Origin: Epiperipatus broadwayi
Lineage: Eukaryota > Onychophora > Udeonychophora > Euonychophora > Peripatidae
Reading direction: 5' to 3'
NCBI GenBank assembly: GCA_028023455.1
Contig: JAQFVV010012423.1
Coordinates: forward strand, 7,544,269 to 7,608,268
DNA length: 64,000 nucleotides
A program made the translations under genes and the position numbers. The notes beneath the pieces are model-generated. The model saw only the letters and a list, made by a program, of their open reading frames with translations, was not told the origin of the DNA and ran no database searches. Of this stretch, positions 45,921 to 58,436 are shown piece by piece (position 1 is the first letter of the stretch; each line of letters starts with the position of its first letter).

Positions 45921-47389
45921 CATTCTAGCCAATGACAAACTTAAGATATATTATAAAAGCAATCATCAATATTTCCAATTGCATGCACATGTTTAAGTAC
46001 TATATTAATGCTAGAATTATTATATCAATGCCGATCAATCATCAATGCTCAAGGCCATCTGGTATCTTGAGTATATTGGTCACCAATAAAATAGTATGCA
46101 TAAAATCTATAATTTAAAACGAAGTATGTGGACTTTAAAAATAACTTTTATGACCTTAGCACCATCCAAATAATTATTCAGATAACTATTTGGATATCCA
46201 TACACATACACTCATACATATATACATTGCAAATACTATTATTGTCTGAAACTCGTTTTGGGATCACAGGGTTACTATTAATTGTGTTTGTGAACAAAAA
46301 AATATATACACTTATATAAAACTTAATATATTCTAGTAATGAATAGCTTTATTGAAATAATTTAAAATAATGATTAGTACTTTCATTAATTAGTAATAAT
46401 AAAAAAAATGAAATATCTACTGGGTATTCTATTCTACTTTTGACCATTTACAAATATCAGATATTATTTTCTTAAATTGACAAACTCAAACAACCAAATT
46501 TGCAAGGTTATATAAATTGCTTACACAACACACATTCATATATAAATAAGAATACGGGTGCGCATACATGATAAAAAGAAATTATTTCAATCATAAGTCA
46601 AGAAATATTACTTTATTTTAATAATAAATAATTCTAGATATACATGTACACATATTGATGAGCTTAAATATCCCAATAATATTTCATTTATTAATAAAAA
46701 ATTTAAATCAATATACCACTATTATTCTATTTTAATAAGACATAAATAATTCAACATTAAAAGTATATATATATATAGTGATTGGACACAAACGTGTATT
46801 CTAATATGAAAATAAAGTCTTTCCCTAACTGATTCTAATTACTTTTATCCTATAATAAATTATTACTTTTAAAATGTTATACAAGAATTTTTAAAATAAA
46901 ATAAAAACATTATTTATTTGAATATTCTTTAAAAGCTTTTTTTAAAGATCACTCTTAAACTGCAAACATCTTTAAAAAATTTCATTTGAGAGTTCTTGTT
47001 TTAATGCTGCTTCTCCAACTATAAGAGAGTTTTCTAAATTTATTTCCATTAATTAATTTTGTTATTTTATTTAACAGTTGTTTATTTAGTTAAATCAATA
47101 AAATTTACATGTTTTTATCTAGGCAATAAGTAGAAATAAATTAATATTAATTGCAAAATTATTTGGAAAAAATATGTATATATTTTTACTTACTAGCCAC
47201 TTTGTTTTATTTGTACTCCATATGTTGGTAAAATAGATTTCACCCATGTACAATATATATGACTGACAATAGACTTGTTTTGTCTGTGCTTCAATGCATA
47301 TAAATTAGCATATAGATAAAACATATCATTGTAGTTTAGAGATTAGTAGATTGGCTTTTTATTGTCATATCCACGTGTGGCATGATATT
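45921..47389. other. AT-rich spacer, nothing recognised
   Basis: No gene or mobile element can be supported. A short (TA)n lies near 46766. Confidence 0.4.
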
Positions 47390-47469
47390 TTGATACTGTC
47401 TGCAATTTTTCAATATTACAAAAATACAGTGGCCAAATGAGGGCGCCACTCAGCATTAGCCTAAAACCA

Positions 47470-47906
47470 AAAAAAAAAAAAAATTTAAATATTGTTAAAT
47501 GTCAAGAACACTTGTGGTTTGAAATAAAGTTGGGTAGACAAGAATGGATGATGGCTATAGTTTATATAGCTACTGGAGATAGTCAAATTATATTGGAGTG
47601 GAATAGTAACATATACGAATGTTTAGTTAAGGATATACAAAGTTTTAAAGAAAAGGGGAAGAGAATAATGGTTATAGGGGATATGAATGGACATATTGAA
47701 GAAATTGATGATGTAGATAATAAAAATGGACAGCTTTTGAAGAATTTTTGTCAGAAAGTAAATTTGAGTATTGGAAATTTATTAAATATTTACGAGGGAC
47801 AATACACATGGTCCAGAAATAATATATTTCACATAATAGATTATGTATTGGTAGAGAAAGAGGGAATAAATAAAATACGGAAAATTAAGGTATTTCATTG
47901 TAATTG
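47470..47906 (+). pseudogene. LINE-1w AP endonuclease, C-terminal half
   Basis: About 145 codons. It contains VIGDMNGHIEEIDD, the metal-binding GDxN motif of AP-like endonucleases, and later IDYVLV, close to the usual (S)DHxxx-region layout. The N-terminal catalytic motifs are missing through 5' truncation, and the frame ends at TGA 47906. The open frame extends left to 47437 only because the flanking repeat is open there. Confidence 0.85.
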
Positions 47907-47908
47907 AA

Positions 47909-50532
47909 ATGGTTAGTAATGTGATGGAGAATAGAAATAAAAGTAGAAATAATAGTGAAAGATGTGGATGGAGAGTAAATAATAAGAATAAGTTGGAAGA
48001 GTATAAAATACAAGTTGAAGAAATAATGGAAGAGTGGGTTGGGGATGAGTATAAGGATTGGTGTAAGGAAGTAGAAAAAGTTGCAAATAGGGTTTTAGGT
48101 GAGAATATTGAAAAGAATAAAAGTAATAAAAAAATTAAAATTAGTAAAAGTGTAAAAGAAAGGAAAGAAGCATGTAGAGAATATAAGTGTGCTATTAAGA
48201 ATAAGGAAAGTGAAAAAGATATTAATGCTAAATGGGAAAAGTACTTAGAAAAGAAGAAGTTGGCTAAAATAGATATTTATAGAGAGAGAATGAAATTGAA
48301 TAGTAAATTGTTGGAGGATATTAATAAAAGTGGAAGAGATGGAAATAAAAAAATTTGGAATTATATTAAAAGGAGAAATGTAGGGGAGAGAGAGTTAGTA
48401 TTACTAGATGATGAGGGAACTGAGTGTAGTTCTAGAGAAGATTTAGAGAGAATCTTAAATAGTTATGTAATGAATATAGAAAAGATGTTAGATGTGAATG
48501 ATAGAATATTAGAAAATATGAAAGAATATAGTAATGGGAATATTAGTTTTTCAGAAAATGAACTAAATGAGGTAGAGAAGAAATTGAAAAGTGGGAAGGC
48601 AAGAGGTTTAGATGGATGGGCAGCAGAGATGGTAATGAATTTAGGATATAGGGCAAAAGTAGAGTTATTATCCTGTTTTAATAAAATGGCACAGAATAGA
48701 GTTTTCCCAAGTAGTTGGAGTAATACAAGAGTAAGGTTATTATTTAAAGGAAAGGGTAAGGATCATAGAAAGTTGAATAATTATAGACCGATTGCGGTTA
48801 CATCAGTTTTATATAAAGTTTTCTCGTATATGGTGGCTAGTAAAGTTGTAAAATGGATGGAAGGGAATAATGTAGTGGGTGAAATGCAAGGAGGTTTTAG
48901 ATTAGATAGGCATATAGGAGATAGTTTATTTGTAGTTACACAACTTATGGATATGAGTAGGAATGCAGATAAACAGTTATATATGAGTTTTATAGATATA
49001 GAGAAGGCATATGATAGAGTAAATAGAAATAGATTATGGATAAGTTTAGCAAATTTGGGAATGGATGAAGCTTTAATAGATATTATTAAGAAATTATATG
49101 AAAATAATTATTATATATATCAATTAGAGAATATAGAATCAATTAAAGTTAAAAATGGTGTGGGAATAAGGCAAGGATGCCCTATGTTACCTATTTTGTT
49201 TGTGTTGTATTTGAGTGAAATGGAAAGAGCAATAGAAAGATTAGGAAGAGGGATAGAGATACCGTTAATAGGTAGTAAGGGAGTATATATTTTGTCAGGT
49301 CTTTTTTTGCAGATGATATATTTTTGTGTGCAGAAAAAAGAGAAGATATGGAAGTTATGTTGAGGACATGTGCAAGGGTGGGTAAAGAGATGGGGATTAA
49401 ATTTAGTGAAGAAAAATCAAATATAATGATGGTTAATACTGAGGAAAGAGAAGATGTAGAATTTTTATTGGGAGATATTAAGTTAAGTGTGGTGAATAGA
49501 TATAGTTATTTGGGAATTATTTTAAGTAATCAGAAAAATTATTTGGATGAATGGGAGAAAAAATTGATAAATGAAGCAAAGAAAAGAAAGGGATTGATAA
49601 AGAAATTAACAGTATTTTCATATAATAAATATGATGTAGCTAGAATTATATGGAAAGGAGTTGCAGTAGCAGGGTTAACATATGGTAATGATGCATTATA
49701 TGTTAGTAAAAAGATATTAGATTATTTAGAAAAAGCTCAAAGGGAAGTAGGAAGACATGCATTGGATGCAGAAGTATGAACAGAAAGGGAGGCAATTCAA
49801 GGAGAAATGGGATGGTCAAGTTTTCATATGAGAGATGCAAAAAGTAAAATGAAAATGTTTGGTAGATTGCAGTTTATGGATAATAAAAGAATAGCTAAAA
49901 TAGTATTTAATTGGGTTATGAGTAAAGGGCAGGTAACAAGATGGGTGAGAAAGGTAATGCGGTATGCAAAAGATTTGGATAAAGAATTTATATCAGTATA
50001 TTTGTACAAAAGATGGGATGATTGTGTTAAGAGGTTTATTGAGTGTTATAGTAGTAAGGAATGAGATAAAAGAATAAATTTATTAATAAAGACTAGGGAG
50101 TTAGAGAGATGGAGAAATAGTATGGAGAATAAAAAGAGTTTAAATATATATAGAAATAAACAGAATATTAGGTGTGAGTTAATATATGATAATAGTAAGG
50201 AAAGTAGTTTATTGTTTAAGGCTCGAACGGGATCTTTAGCTACAAAAGAATATACATGTAAATGGAAAAATATGGGTGATTTATTTTGTAAATTATGTAA
50301 GGAAGGAATTGAAAATATTAGGCATTTGTTAATTGAATGTAAATGTTTGAAAACAGAAAGGGTACATATAATGAAGTTGTGGAAAAATAAATATGAAAAG
50401 AGTGATTATACAGAAAGTGAATTATTGGTTTTTATGCTGGGTTTGGGAAAAGATAAGGAGGATTTAGATATAAAGGTTATAAAGTTGACAAAAACTATGT
50501 TGTGGAAATGGGATAGAGCAGATTATGGGTAA
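47909..50532 (+). pseudogene. LINE-1w reverse transcriptase and zinc knuckle
   Basis: A frame from 47909 to 49363 holds a Lys-rich linker and RT motifs: KARGLDGWAAEM, NNYRPIAVTSVLYK, MQGGFR, SFIDIEKAYDRVNR and GIRQGCPM. At a run of seven T near 49303 the frame shifts, so the catalytic FADD (frame +1, near 49305-49320) falls in the next frame, 49324-49779. That frame continues through single stops at 49780 and 50062 to 50532. The C-terminus has CKLCKEGIENIRHLLIEC. One or two frame shifts and two stops inactivate it. The family looks like an I/Jockey- or CR1-type LINE known from ticks and other arthropods; the exact clade is uncertain. Confidence 0.88.
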
Positions 50533-50836
50533 ATTTAGAGTGGGGAATATAAAAGAAAGTGGCTAACAGGTTTATCTGGGCATAATTGCTGAGATATTCT
50601 TGACTTCGTTTAAGGAGAAGCCATAATACATCACATCACATCACCAGATTATGAAGAACATTCAACAATCATGGTGATTTACTTATTTTCTACCTTTTTC
50701 ATTTTCTCTACCCTATGTGCCACTACACTGTCTGCAATTTTTCAAAGTTACAAAAATATGGTTTCCAAACAAGGGTGTCACTAGGCATTAGCTTAGAACC
50801 AGATTATGAAGAACATTCAACAGTTATAGTGATTTA

Positions 50837-51938
50837 TTTATAAATGGTGATCATCAAATATTTTAAAAAAATATATAATCTTATGCGGACTTATTTCTGC
50901 CCAATGGATACTTAACTATTTAAACGAGTAATATAGATTTAAACAGATGCTTAAATAAAATTTAATTATTTATTACATTCTTTGTCTTATTGGAATCTTT
51001 CCTAATTCCTTTTTTTTAGCCCCAAACTGACTCTATCTTTTATAAAAGCAAAACACAAATGTAAATTTAAATGCAAATCTTATCTCTTTTTAAATGTGAT
51101 CCAAATTATTTAACAAATATTCTTTTCTTGAGGGAACATGCGCCATCACTTTCCCTATGGATGATAGCGATCCAAGTTGATTATGGCAACCCTGACCAAC
51201 TACGAGTGAACTTTAGGATGACTTACTATAAGAGTGTCATATTGCAACACTCAAACTATAAAAGTGTCATATTGCAACACTCAAACCCTCTCTTTCTAAC
51301 ATTAAATAATATATTCAAACCCTTAAGAAAATGACACAAGTGCCACTGTTTGCTTGTGGCCATCACACATTCTTTTTCTTTCAAATACCAGGTTTTGCCA
51401 TAAGGTTCTTCTGTTATTTATGGATGGACTTATTAACTAAACATTTATCCCCCCTACTGTTTTGGATTTCTAGATTTTGATTAATAAAAATTAGTAACAT
51501 ATAATTAATAACCCCTAGTAAAAACCCTCTTCATTATTGAAACTTTTTTCTTTACAATTAAGTAAATAGATTCTATTACTCTACTATGCCACAGTAAAAA
51601 AAAAGTTTGTTCAGAAAAGTTCATAGTTACCCTGATCAATCAGTGGTGTATCTTTATCCAGCTGATTAAAGTTCTTGTATGAATTTTCTTGCAATGGCTG
51701 GTGTGAATCCTCCGATAGCTTCATTGGTTTGAATTGGTTTCCTTGGGCTCTGCACATTTTTGTTTCCCTTAGTTGGTGTTCACACAGTTTCATATGGTGA
51801 TAGATATTTCCCTAGGGAAAAATCTTGATGTCTCTTAGCAGGTCAACATTTTTTCTGTACTGTACAATATTTTTAATTTCTCTTCACAGTGCTTAAGATG
51901 TATACTGGTATGAGTTTAAGCCAAATCAAATCAAAAAA
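50837..51938. other. Spacer with a 30-bp tandem duplication
   Basis: At 51227-51287 a 30-base unit with 'gtgtcatattgcaacactca' occurs twice. A 60-codon minus-strand frame (51611-51793) has balanced composition but no motif I recognise. Otherwise nothing. Confidence 0.45.
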
Positions 51939-52049
51939 TGTCTTGCGTTGTTAGCCAAGAGGTATTGCAGCTGCCATGCAAGCAAGTAGTTGGTTGCAGA
52001 TAGTTGTGGGTTCACGTCCTGGCCGATGCTATGACATATGGAAAAAAAA
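51939..52049 (+). mobile_element. tRNA-derived SINE (class II-like copy)
   Basis: Same subtype as 5412-5527. TGTCTTGCGTTGTTAGCC start, 'gctgccatgcaagcaagtag' with an enlarged variable region, 'gtgggttcacgtcc', GGCCGATGC, 'tatgacatatgg', A-run. The 14-bp direct repeat AAATCAAATCAAAA lies at 51923-51936 and 52050-52063. Confidence 0.87.
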
Positions 52050-52063
52050 AAATCAAATCAAAA

Positions 52064-53426
52064 TGCCAAGTAAATCAAACAAAAGGAAACCCCATAATTT
52101 ATAGGTTTTGAGTTTTTTCAACATCCAGATTCACACATTTAATTTATTTTTAGCTGTATTTTAGCACTTTTACTTATGTCCTTTTTTAGACATTCACTTT
52201 TTTCAACTAGTGAAAAGTTCTGGTTTAATTAGCATAACAGATAAAATACTTTTGATATCTGAAGTTTCAACAATAGAGCTAATTACAAAAAAAAAAATCT
52301 ATACTTTTTTCCTCCCCAACCCATCCCTTTCTAAGAATTACAATTTAAAACAAAACTTTTAGCAGACAGCAATCTCAAGATCTTTTTTTTAATCTCAAGA
52401 TTCAATTTTAAATAAATAATTAAAGTGAAGGAATGCTGATTCTTAAAATAATATTTAAAAAAAAATTGTTATTTTTAAACTAATATATATACACTTTTAA
52501 TAAATTATGTATATATATGAGATGGCAGAAAATACCAGCTCACATGATATAGGTAAATGTTGGAAATTTTTAATTCCATTAAGCTGCTATAATTTCTGAG
52601 CTCTATCTAGACAAGTGCTGTACTCACATATTGGATTATAAAGTAAACCAGAGAAGGTATCTCTACTTTTTTGGAAATTCAAACTCTATCAATAGGGAAA
52701 CTAGCCACTGCCTTTCTGCCCTCTTTTTAATCTAATCATAATCAATTCATCTATACCTACTATTTATAGACACAAACGAATCTGAAAACAGATTAATTAT
52801 TTTTTATCTTGATTAATAAAAAAACAACAACAAGATAATAACTGGTTTTTTTTAAATTGACATTAATTCTTTAAGCAAAAACAAATAACAGAATTCTATA
52901 ATTAAATGTCTATAAATAAATAACTTTGATTTTATCAGAATTAGATTAAATAAAATATTATTTAGGCTTTTGTTTGATTTTAAATAACATGCAGTATTTC
53001 CAAAAATATCAGATAACATTATTACTCAATCGAAACTTTAGTTATTCTGTTTATTTTATTTTAAATAATTATATGTAAATTTTTTCTGTGTCTATTTCTC
53101 TGTTTTTTTCTAAGTTTCAAATATATAAGTTTTAAATATATATGCCCACATGCATTTCATTGTGTGCCATGAGACTAATTAATGTCTCTATATATGGTGT
53201 ATGTCTGTGTATAATATTAAATTGTTGTGGTTGGAAAGAAATAACAAAAGCAAAGTTCAAAATCATCTGCATTCTCCTGAACACAAGGCTCTGACATGAG
53301 ACTGAGTCAAATATTATCAGGCGTACAACAACTTTTGAAGCAATAAGCATTGCACTTCAATGATTATATGTGAAAATTAATGGAATACTATGGAATATAT
53401 AAAATTATGTAATAATTAATGGAATA
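52064..53426. other. AT-rich spacer, nothing recognised
   Basis: No gene, RNA or repeat that I can support. Confidence 0.4.
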
Positions 53427-53434
53427 CCATAGAG

Positions 53435-53802
53435 CAGGGGTCCCCAACCCTATGCCCGCAGGCACCATGGCACCCGCAGACCATTTTCCATGTGCCCGCC
53501 ACTATCCAAACACGATAAAAAATTATTTAACTGATAGAAATAAATTTAATTTTTAAAATTTCTTATAAATTATTGTATTATATTGTAATCAAATTGTAGG
53601 GCATACTATACTTTTACAGCATAAAAATATAAATGTTAATTATACGTTAAAATTTTATTTTTGAAATAAATATTTTTTTGTATATTATGTGTATTATTAA
53701 CACTATCCAACTATAAATTTACATTGAAAAAATAAATGGTGCCCGCCACCTGGCCGGTATTATAGAATGTGCTCTTAAGTACAAAAAGGTTGGGGACTCC
53801 TG
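53435..53802. mobile_element. hAT MITE, 368 bp
   Basis: TIRs CAGGGGTCCCCAACCCTATG and, from the other end, CAGGAGTCCCCAACCTTTTT. A perfect 8-bp duplication CCATAGAG lies at 53427-53434 and 53803-53810. Inner subterminal 'gtgcccgcca' occurs at both ends. It is a different family from 42010-42537. No coding sequence. Confidence 0.93.
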
Positions 53803-53981
53803 CCATAGAGTATATAAAAATACACAGAGAATTTGCTGTTAAATTTTCATCAATTATAAATCTATGAAAATCTTATTCAAAAATCTATACTTTTAAAGTG
53901 AGAACCTTATATAACTATGCAAGTATTTAGAAAATTACATCACATGATCACTATCTCATACTAGCACAATTGTTATTAAAC

Positions 53982-54649
53982 AATTCAAAACAAAGCAAAA
54001 CTCTCCATATAGTAGTGCCATCTTGTGCTAACAAAAGCAATCAATGGATGCCAGAAGGCTTGTGCATAAAATCCCTACATAGTGCCTACTCATCCAATAT
54101 CCCCGGACTAGTTTCTAGTTTGTGGCCTTCATCAGTGAGGAGCCTTGGATCTGAGAGCACTGCACTTAGATCTTAGGATCTAATGCAACCCTCCAGCACC
54201 CACCTTTTAACTCTATTTAACTACAAAACTATGAAAATGAAATTGAAAACACAATTAATTGGATAGTTGTGGCTATGGTTGTAAAAGATCCAAAGACCCC
54301 AAAATGTATGGGTGCTGAATTGAGTTCAGACCCATGTGACTATATAAGCTATTGAGCTGGGATTGAAAATATTAATTGTGTTCTCAATTTCATTCTCATA
54401 GTTTTGTAGTTAAATAGAGTTAAAAGGTGGGGTGCTGAAGGGTTGCATTAGATCCTAAGATCTAGGTGCAGTGCTCTCAGATCCAAGGCTCCTCACTGAT
54501 GAAGGCCACAAGCCAGAAACTAGTCTGGGGATATTGAATGAGTAGGCACTAGATAGGGATTTTATGCACAAGCCTTCTGGCATCCATTGATTGCTCTTGT
54601 TAGCACAAGATGGCACTACTATATGGAGAGTTTTGTTTTGTTTTGAATT
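53982..54649. repeat. Fold-back family 1, palindromic copy (668 bp)
   Basis: Arms 53982-54240 and 54375-54649 are nearly perfect reverse complements. Both start AATTCAAAACAAAGCAAAAC (one change), then 'ctccatatagtagtgccatc', 'atggatgccagaaggcttgt' and the core with CTAGT/CTGGGGATATTG. The loop is about 130 bases with 'ggctatggttgtaaaagatcc'. Confidence 0.88.
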
Positions 54650-54783
54650 ATTTAGAAAATTGTTATACTTTCAATATTCACCCATATAGATTAATATATA
54701 TTGTCTAATTTATGCTCCCTTATAAAATTTGAACATTAAGTTAAACATGAATTTATTTTTTACTTAAAATATTTCAGACAAAT

Positions 54784-55482
54784 AAAATAGTATTTAATTG
54801 GATTATGAGTAAAGGGCAGGTAATAAGATGGGTGAGAAAGATAATGTGGTATGCAAAAAGATAAGATGGGATGATTGTGTTAGTAGGATTGTTGAGTGTT
54901 ATAGTGGTAAGGAATGGGATAAAAGAATAGATGCATTAAAAAAGAATAGGGAGTTAGAGAGATGAAGAACTAGTATGGAGAGTAAAAAGAGTTTAAATAT
55001 ATATAGAAATAAACTGAATATTAGGTGTGAGTTAATGTATGATAATAGTAAGGAAAGTAGTTTATTGTTTAAGGCTCGAATGGGATCTTTAGCAACAAGA
55101 GAATATACATGTAAGTGGAAAAATATGGGTGATTTAGTCTGTAAATTATGTAAGGAAGAAATAGAAAATATTAGGCATCTGTTAATTGAATGTAAATGCT
55201 TGAGAACAGAAAGGGCACATATAATGAAGTTATGGAAGAATAAATATGAAAAAAATGATTATACAGAAAGTGGATTGTTGATTTTTATGCTGGGTTAGAA
55301 AAAAGATAGGGGGGGGGGGTATATATAAAGGCAAAAGACTATGTTGTGGAAATGGGATGCAGCAGAATATGGGAAAACGTAGACTGGGGAATGGAAAATA
55401 AAGTTGCTAACAGGTTTCTCTGGGCATAATTGTTGAGAGATTCTTGACTCCGTTTAAGGAGAAGCTACAGTACATCACATCA
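54784..55482 (+). mobile_element. LINE-1w copy E, 5'-truncated
   Basis: It starts at the position equal to about 49898 of copy D and ends with ACATCACATCAC near 55482. A deletion of about 40 bases lies near 54860. The frame 54975-55298 contains CKLCKEEIENIRHLLIECKC; it is broken by a run of G at 55310. No target duplication is obvious. Confidence 0.87.
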
Positions 55483-55792
55483 CTTTGCTTCCTTATATTC
55501 ATAAATGAAAAATTATTTATAAAAATATACAGAGAATTCTTATTAAATTTTGATTATTAAATCTATAAAATAGTGAAAATCTACTTAAAATACATATATA
55601 AGTTTATTATATATTCACAGATAAAAATATTTTACTTAAAAAATTAGAATATCCATATATGAATATTACATAAGGTTATTATTATTACACAGGAGTATTC
55701 ACTTTAAAATTAACACACACATACACACACACATATATATATACGTAAACTATATTTCCATTGTCTTTGTAAAATATATTAATAGTTGTCAC
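55483..55792. other. AT-rich spacer with (CA)n(TA)n
   Basis: A microsatellite lies at about 55712-55742. Nothing else is recognised. Confidence 0.5.
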
Positions 55793-56600
55793 AGATGCAA
55801 AACTGTCCATATAGTAGCCACCCAGTGCACTGCACCTAGATCTAATGCAACCCTCCAGCAGCCACCTTTTATTTTTTTAGCTAACTATAAAGGTTTGAGT
55901 TTAAAATGAAAACACATTAATGTTTTCAAGCTAAGCTCATTAGCTTTTATAGTTGTATAGATCTGAACTCAGATACAAGTCTCCTCATTGATGAAATCCA
56001 ATGCTAGAAACTAGTCTGGGGATATTGGATGAGTATGCACTAGATAGGATTTTATGCACAAACCTTTCTGCATCTATTGATTATTCTAGCTTGCACTGAG
56101 TGGCACTACTATATGGAGAGTTTGCCTCTGTAAAAAAGAGATTGTGTAAGCATAAAAAATGGTGATCATGTGATGTTTGATAGTTTAATACCAATCCTAC
56201 CCAATAGGATAATATGGTGATTATGGTTGTTAGAGAACCAAAGACACCAAAAAGTAAGGATGTTAAACTGAGTTCAGATCTATACAACTAGAAAAGATAG
56301 TGAGCTTAGCTCAAAAGCATTATTGTGTTTTCATTTTGAAATCAAACCTTTGTAGTTAGCTAAAGAAAGTAAAAGGTGGCTGCTGGAGAAGGCTTCTCAC
56401 TGATGAAAGCCATAAGCTAGAAACTAGACTGAGGATATTGGATGAATAGACACTAGATAGGGATTTTATGCACAATCCTTTCTGCATCCATTGATTACTC
56501 TGGCTTGCACTGGGTGGTGTTATTATGTAGAGAATTTTGCCTCTGTGAAAAACAGATGGTGTAACATAAAGAATGGTAATCATGTGATGTTTAATAGTTA
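55793..56600 (+). repeat. Fold-back family 1, two units head to tail
   Basis: A short inverted start (55793-55870) is followed by two direct units. 'gaaactagtctggggatatt' is at about 56007 and 'gaaactagactgaggatatt' at about 56416. Each unit ends with 'atcatgtgatgttt' (56166 and 56578). The distance gives a unit of about 410 bp. This copy shows that the family also exists as tandem units, not only as palindromes. Confidence 0.78.
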
Positions 56601-56872
56601 TCACATAAAACAATTATAATATGTTGTGATAAATATCAACTTCCACATTTTTATCACCTATCATGGCCAGTCTCAATCCTTCATTATCTTTTAGATAATG
56701 TGGTTTATTTAAAGATAGTATTCACTTGCTGGTGCATACAGGTATTTCATGTAGTAGAGTATATTTTATGCTATTCAGCAGTGATGATAAGTATATAAAT
56801 ATATAATCTACTATGATACATTAGTGTTAAATACTAAATAGGAGAATTAAAAGCAATAACATTTATAGTAAA

Positions 56873-57169
56873 CAAAGGCAAAACTCTCCATACAGTAGTG
56901 CCACCCCTGTGCCAAACAGAGTAATCAATGGATGCCAGAAGCAGTGCTCTCAGATCCAAGGCTCCTCGCTGATGATGGCCACAAGCCAGAAACTAGTCTG
57001 GGGATATTGGATGAGTAGGCACTAGATAGGAATTTTATGCACAAGCCTTCTGGCATCCATTTATTACTCTGTTTGGCACAGGGTGGCACTACTGTATGGA
57101 GAGTTTTGCCTTTGTTTACAACAATTATGTGCTAGTATAGAGATGGTGATCATGTGATGTTTAATGGTT
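56873..57169. repeat. Fold-back family 1, minimal copy (297 bp) with 16-bp target duplication
   Basis: Starts CAAAGGCAAAACTCTCCATA and shows the reverse complement near 57115. It carries the core 'gaaactagtctggggatatt' once (56990) and ends GTGATGTTTAATGGTT. The direct repeat TAACATTTATAGTAAA lies at 56857-56872 and 57170-57185. Length and perfection of the repeat mark both ends of the unit. Confidence 0.85.
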
Positions 57170-57185
57170 TAACATTTATAGTAAA

Positions 57186-58421
57186 GATGCTATAATATAT
57201 AATAAAATAAGAAAGAACTTACTACTTCATCACTGATTATTTAAATGTATAATAGATGGTACTAAAGCAGACAGCTACTTTTATTTTATCATTTGAAAAT
57301 ACAAAGAAATTTCAAGTTTTTTAAATTACAAAATCAGCACCATCCTATTCTTAATCATTACTCATTCAGTATGTAAAAGTGAACAAAACCACTTTTACTT
57401 AATAAGATGAAAACAGATAAACAGATATTGACTGCAAGACTACAGTAGCATCTCACAGTAATGGAGAATGAGAATTATACACCATGTGTGTGAATTATAC
57501 TTTTTTCATTTATAATGTACATGCAATTACTTTCTCATAGTCACAGCATTTGCTTCCAACTTTTTTGTAGATCTCTGAGTCCATCTTTAGTAATATGTAT
57601 ATATATGGAAATATTTAATGTGTGGAGTTATCCATTTATAATTACTTAATTAGAAAGCACCTTACTTAGAATAATAATTAATGAAAGCCAACTGCTCCAG
57701 GCCAAGAGTTAAAGTAAAACCCAAATGTTGAATCTATGCAAGAAGGTACATAAAAATTTTGTGTTAATAACCAAAATTCAGATATTAACAACTTATGAGA
57801 ATGAAATTAAGTTGCAAATATACACAAACATTTTCACAAGGCAGAGCATTGTTATCCAGGTTTCATTATATCCACTCTAATCCATTATAAATAGTAATCA
57901 AGAAAAACAATAAAATAAAATAATGGAATTATAAAATAATCAGTCAAGCAATAGAGAGAATAATTACATGGCTGACTTAGGAATGCTAATGGTACAAAAT
58001 AAAAAAATAATTTTGTGACTAAAAAATTTACTAAGAATGGCACTCAAATTGGCAGATGAATTCATAAAATTTATAAATTCAAATGTACCCATTTTTAATT
58101 TTTTTTTTATTGAATACTTTTTTTAATTATAAATTAGTGAAAGCCATTGATGATGAATCCACAAATACACGGAGGCACTATTGTACTTACAAACATACAT
58201 TTTAATATTTAATATATTCTTTTATTAACACAGATTGTTATATTTCGTTAATTATTCATATTTTATTATTTATTTATTAACACAATTAATTAAATATTAT
58301 AAAGAAAATTAAATTAAAAATTAATAATATCAATAAAATAATAGACGGAATGTTTTCTATAATTTTTTGTGTAAACTGATCTTTAAATGGCTAATATATG
58401 TTATTTTTAAAATTTATAAAT
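57186..58421. other. AT-rich spacer, nothing recognised
   Basis: No gene or repeat that I can support. Confidence 0.4.
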
Positions 58422-58436
58422 AAAAAAGCATCATCA

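Larger units (their letters stand above)
47470..50642 (+). mobile_element. LINE-1w copy D, longest copy (about 3.2 kb)
   Basis: 5'-truncated inside the endonuclease domain. It starts at an A-run after 'cctaaaacc' and ends with the tail ACATCACATCACATCAC at 50629-50642. It covers the end of the AP-type endonuclease, the complete RT and the C-terminal zinc region. It is the reference for the copies at 1-2520 and 54784-55482. The insertion lies in repeat R120. Confidence 0.92.
47390..50836. repeat. Short repeat R120: one copy split by a LINE, one uninterrupted
   Basis: The unit contains 'ctgtctgcaatttttcaa', 'ttacaaaaata', 'gggcgccactcagcatta', 'gcctaaaacca' and 'gattatgaagaacattcaac'. Copy 1 is 47396-47468 plus 50643-50684, with the LINE between 'aaacca' and 'gattatg'. 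Copy 2 is 50739-50830, continuous through the same junction. Confidence 0.85.

Noticed and set aside
54490-54525. Hammerhead-ribozyme-like core CTGATGA...GAAAC in fold-back family 1
   Set aside because: The CTGATGA and GAAAC boxes and a short GGC/GCC stem between them occur in several copies, but I could not find a matching stem III with an NUH cleavage site upstream, and stem I would need bases of the core itself. A covariance search would decide.
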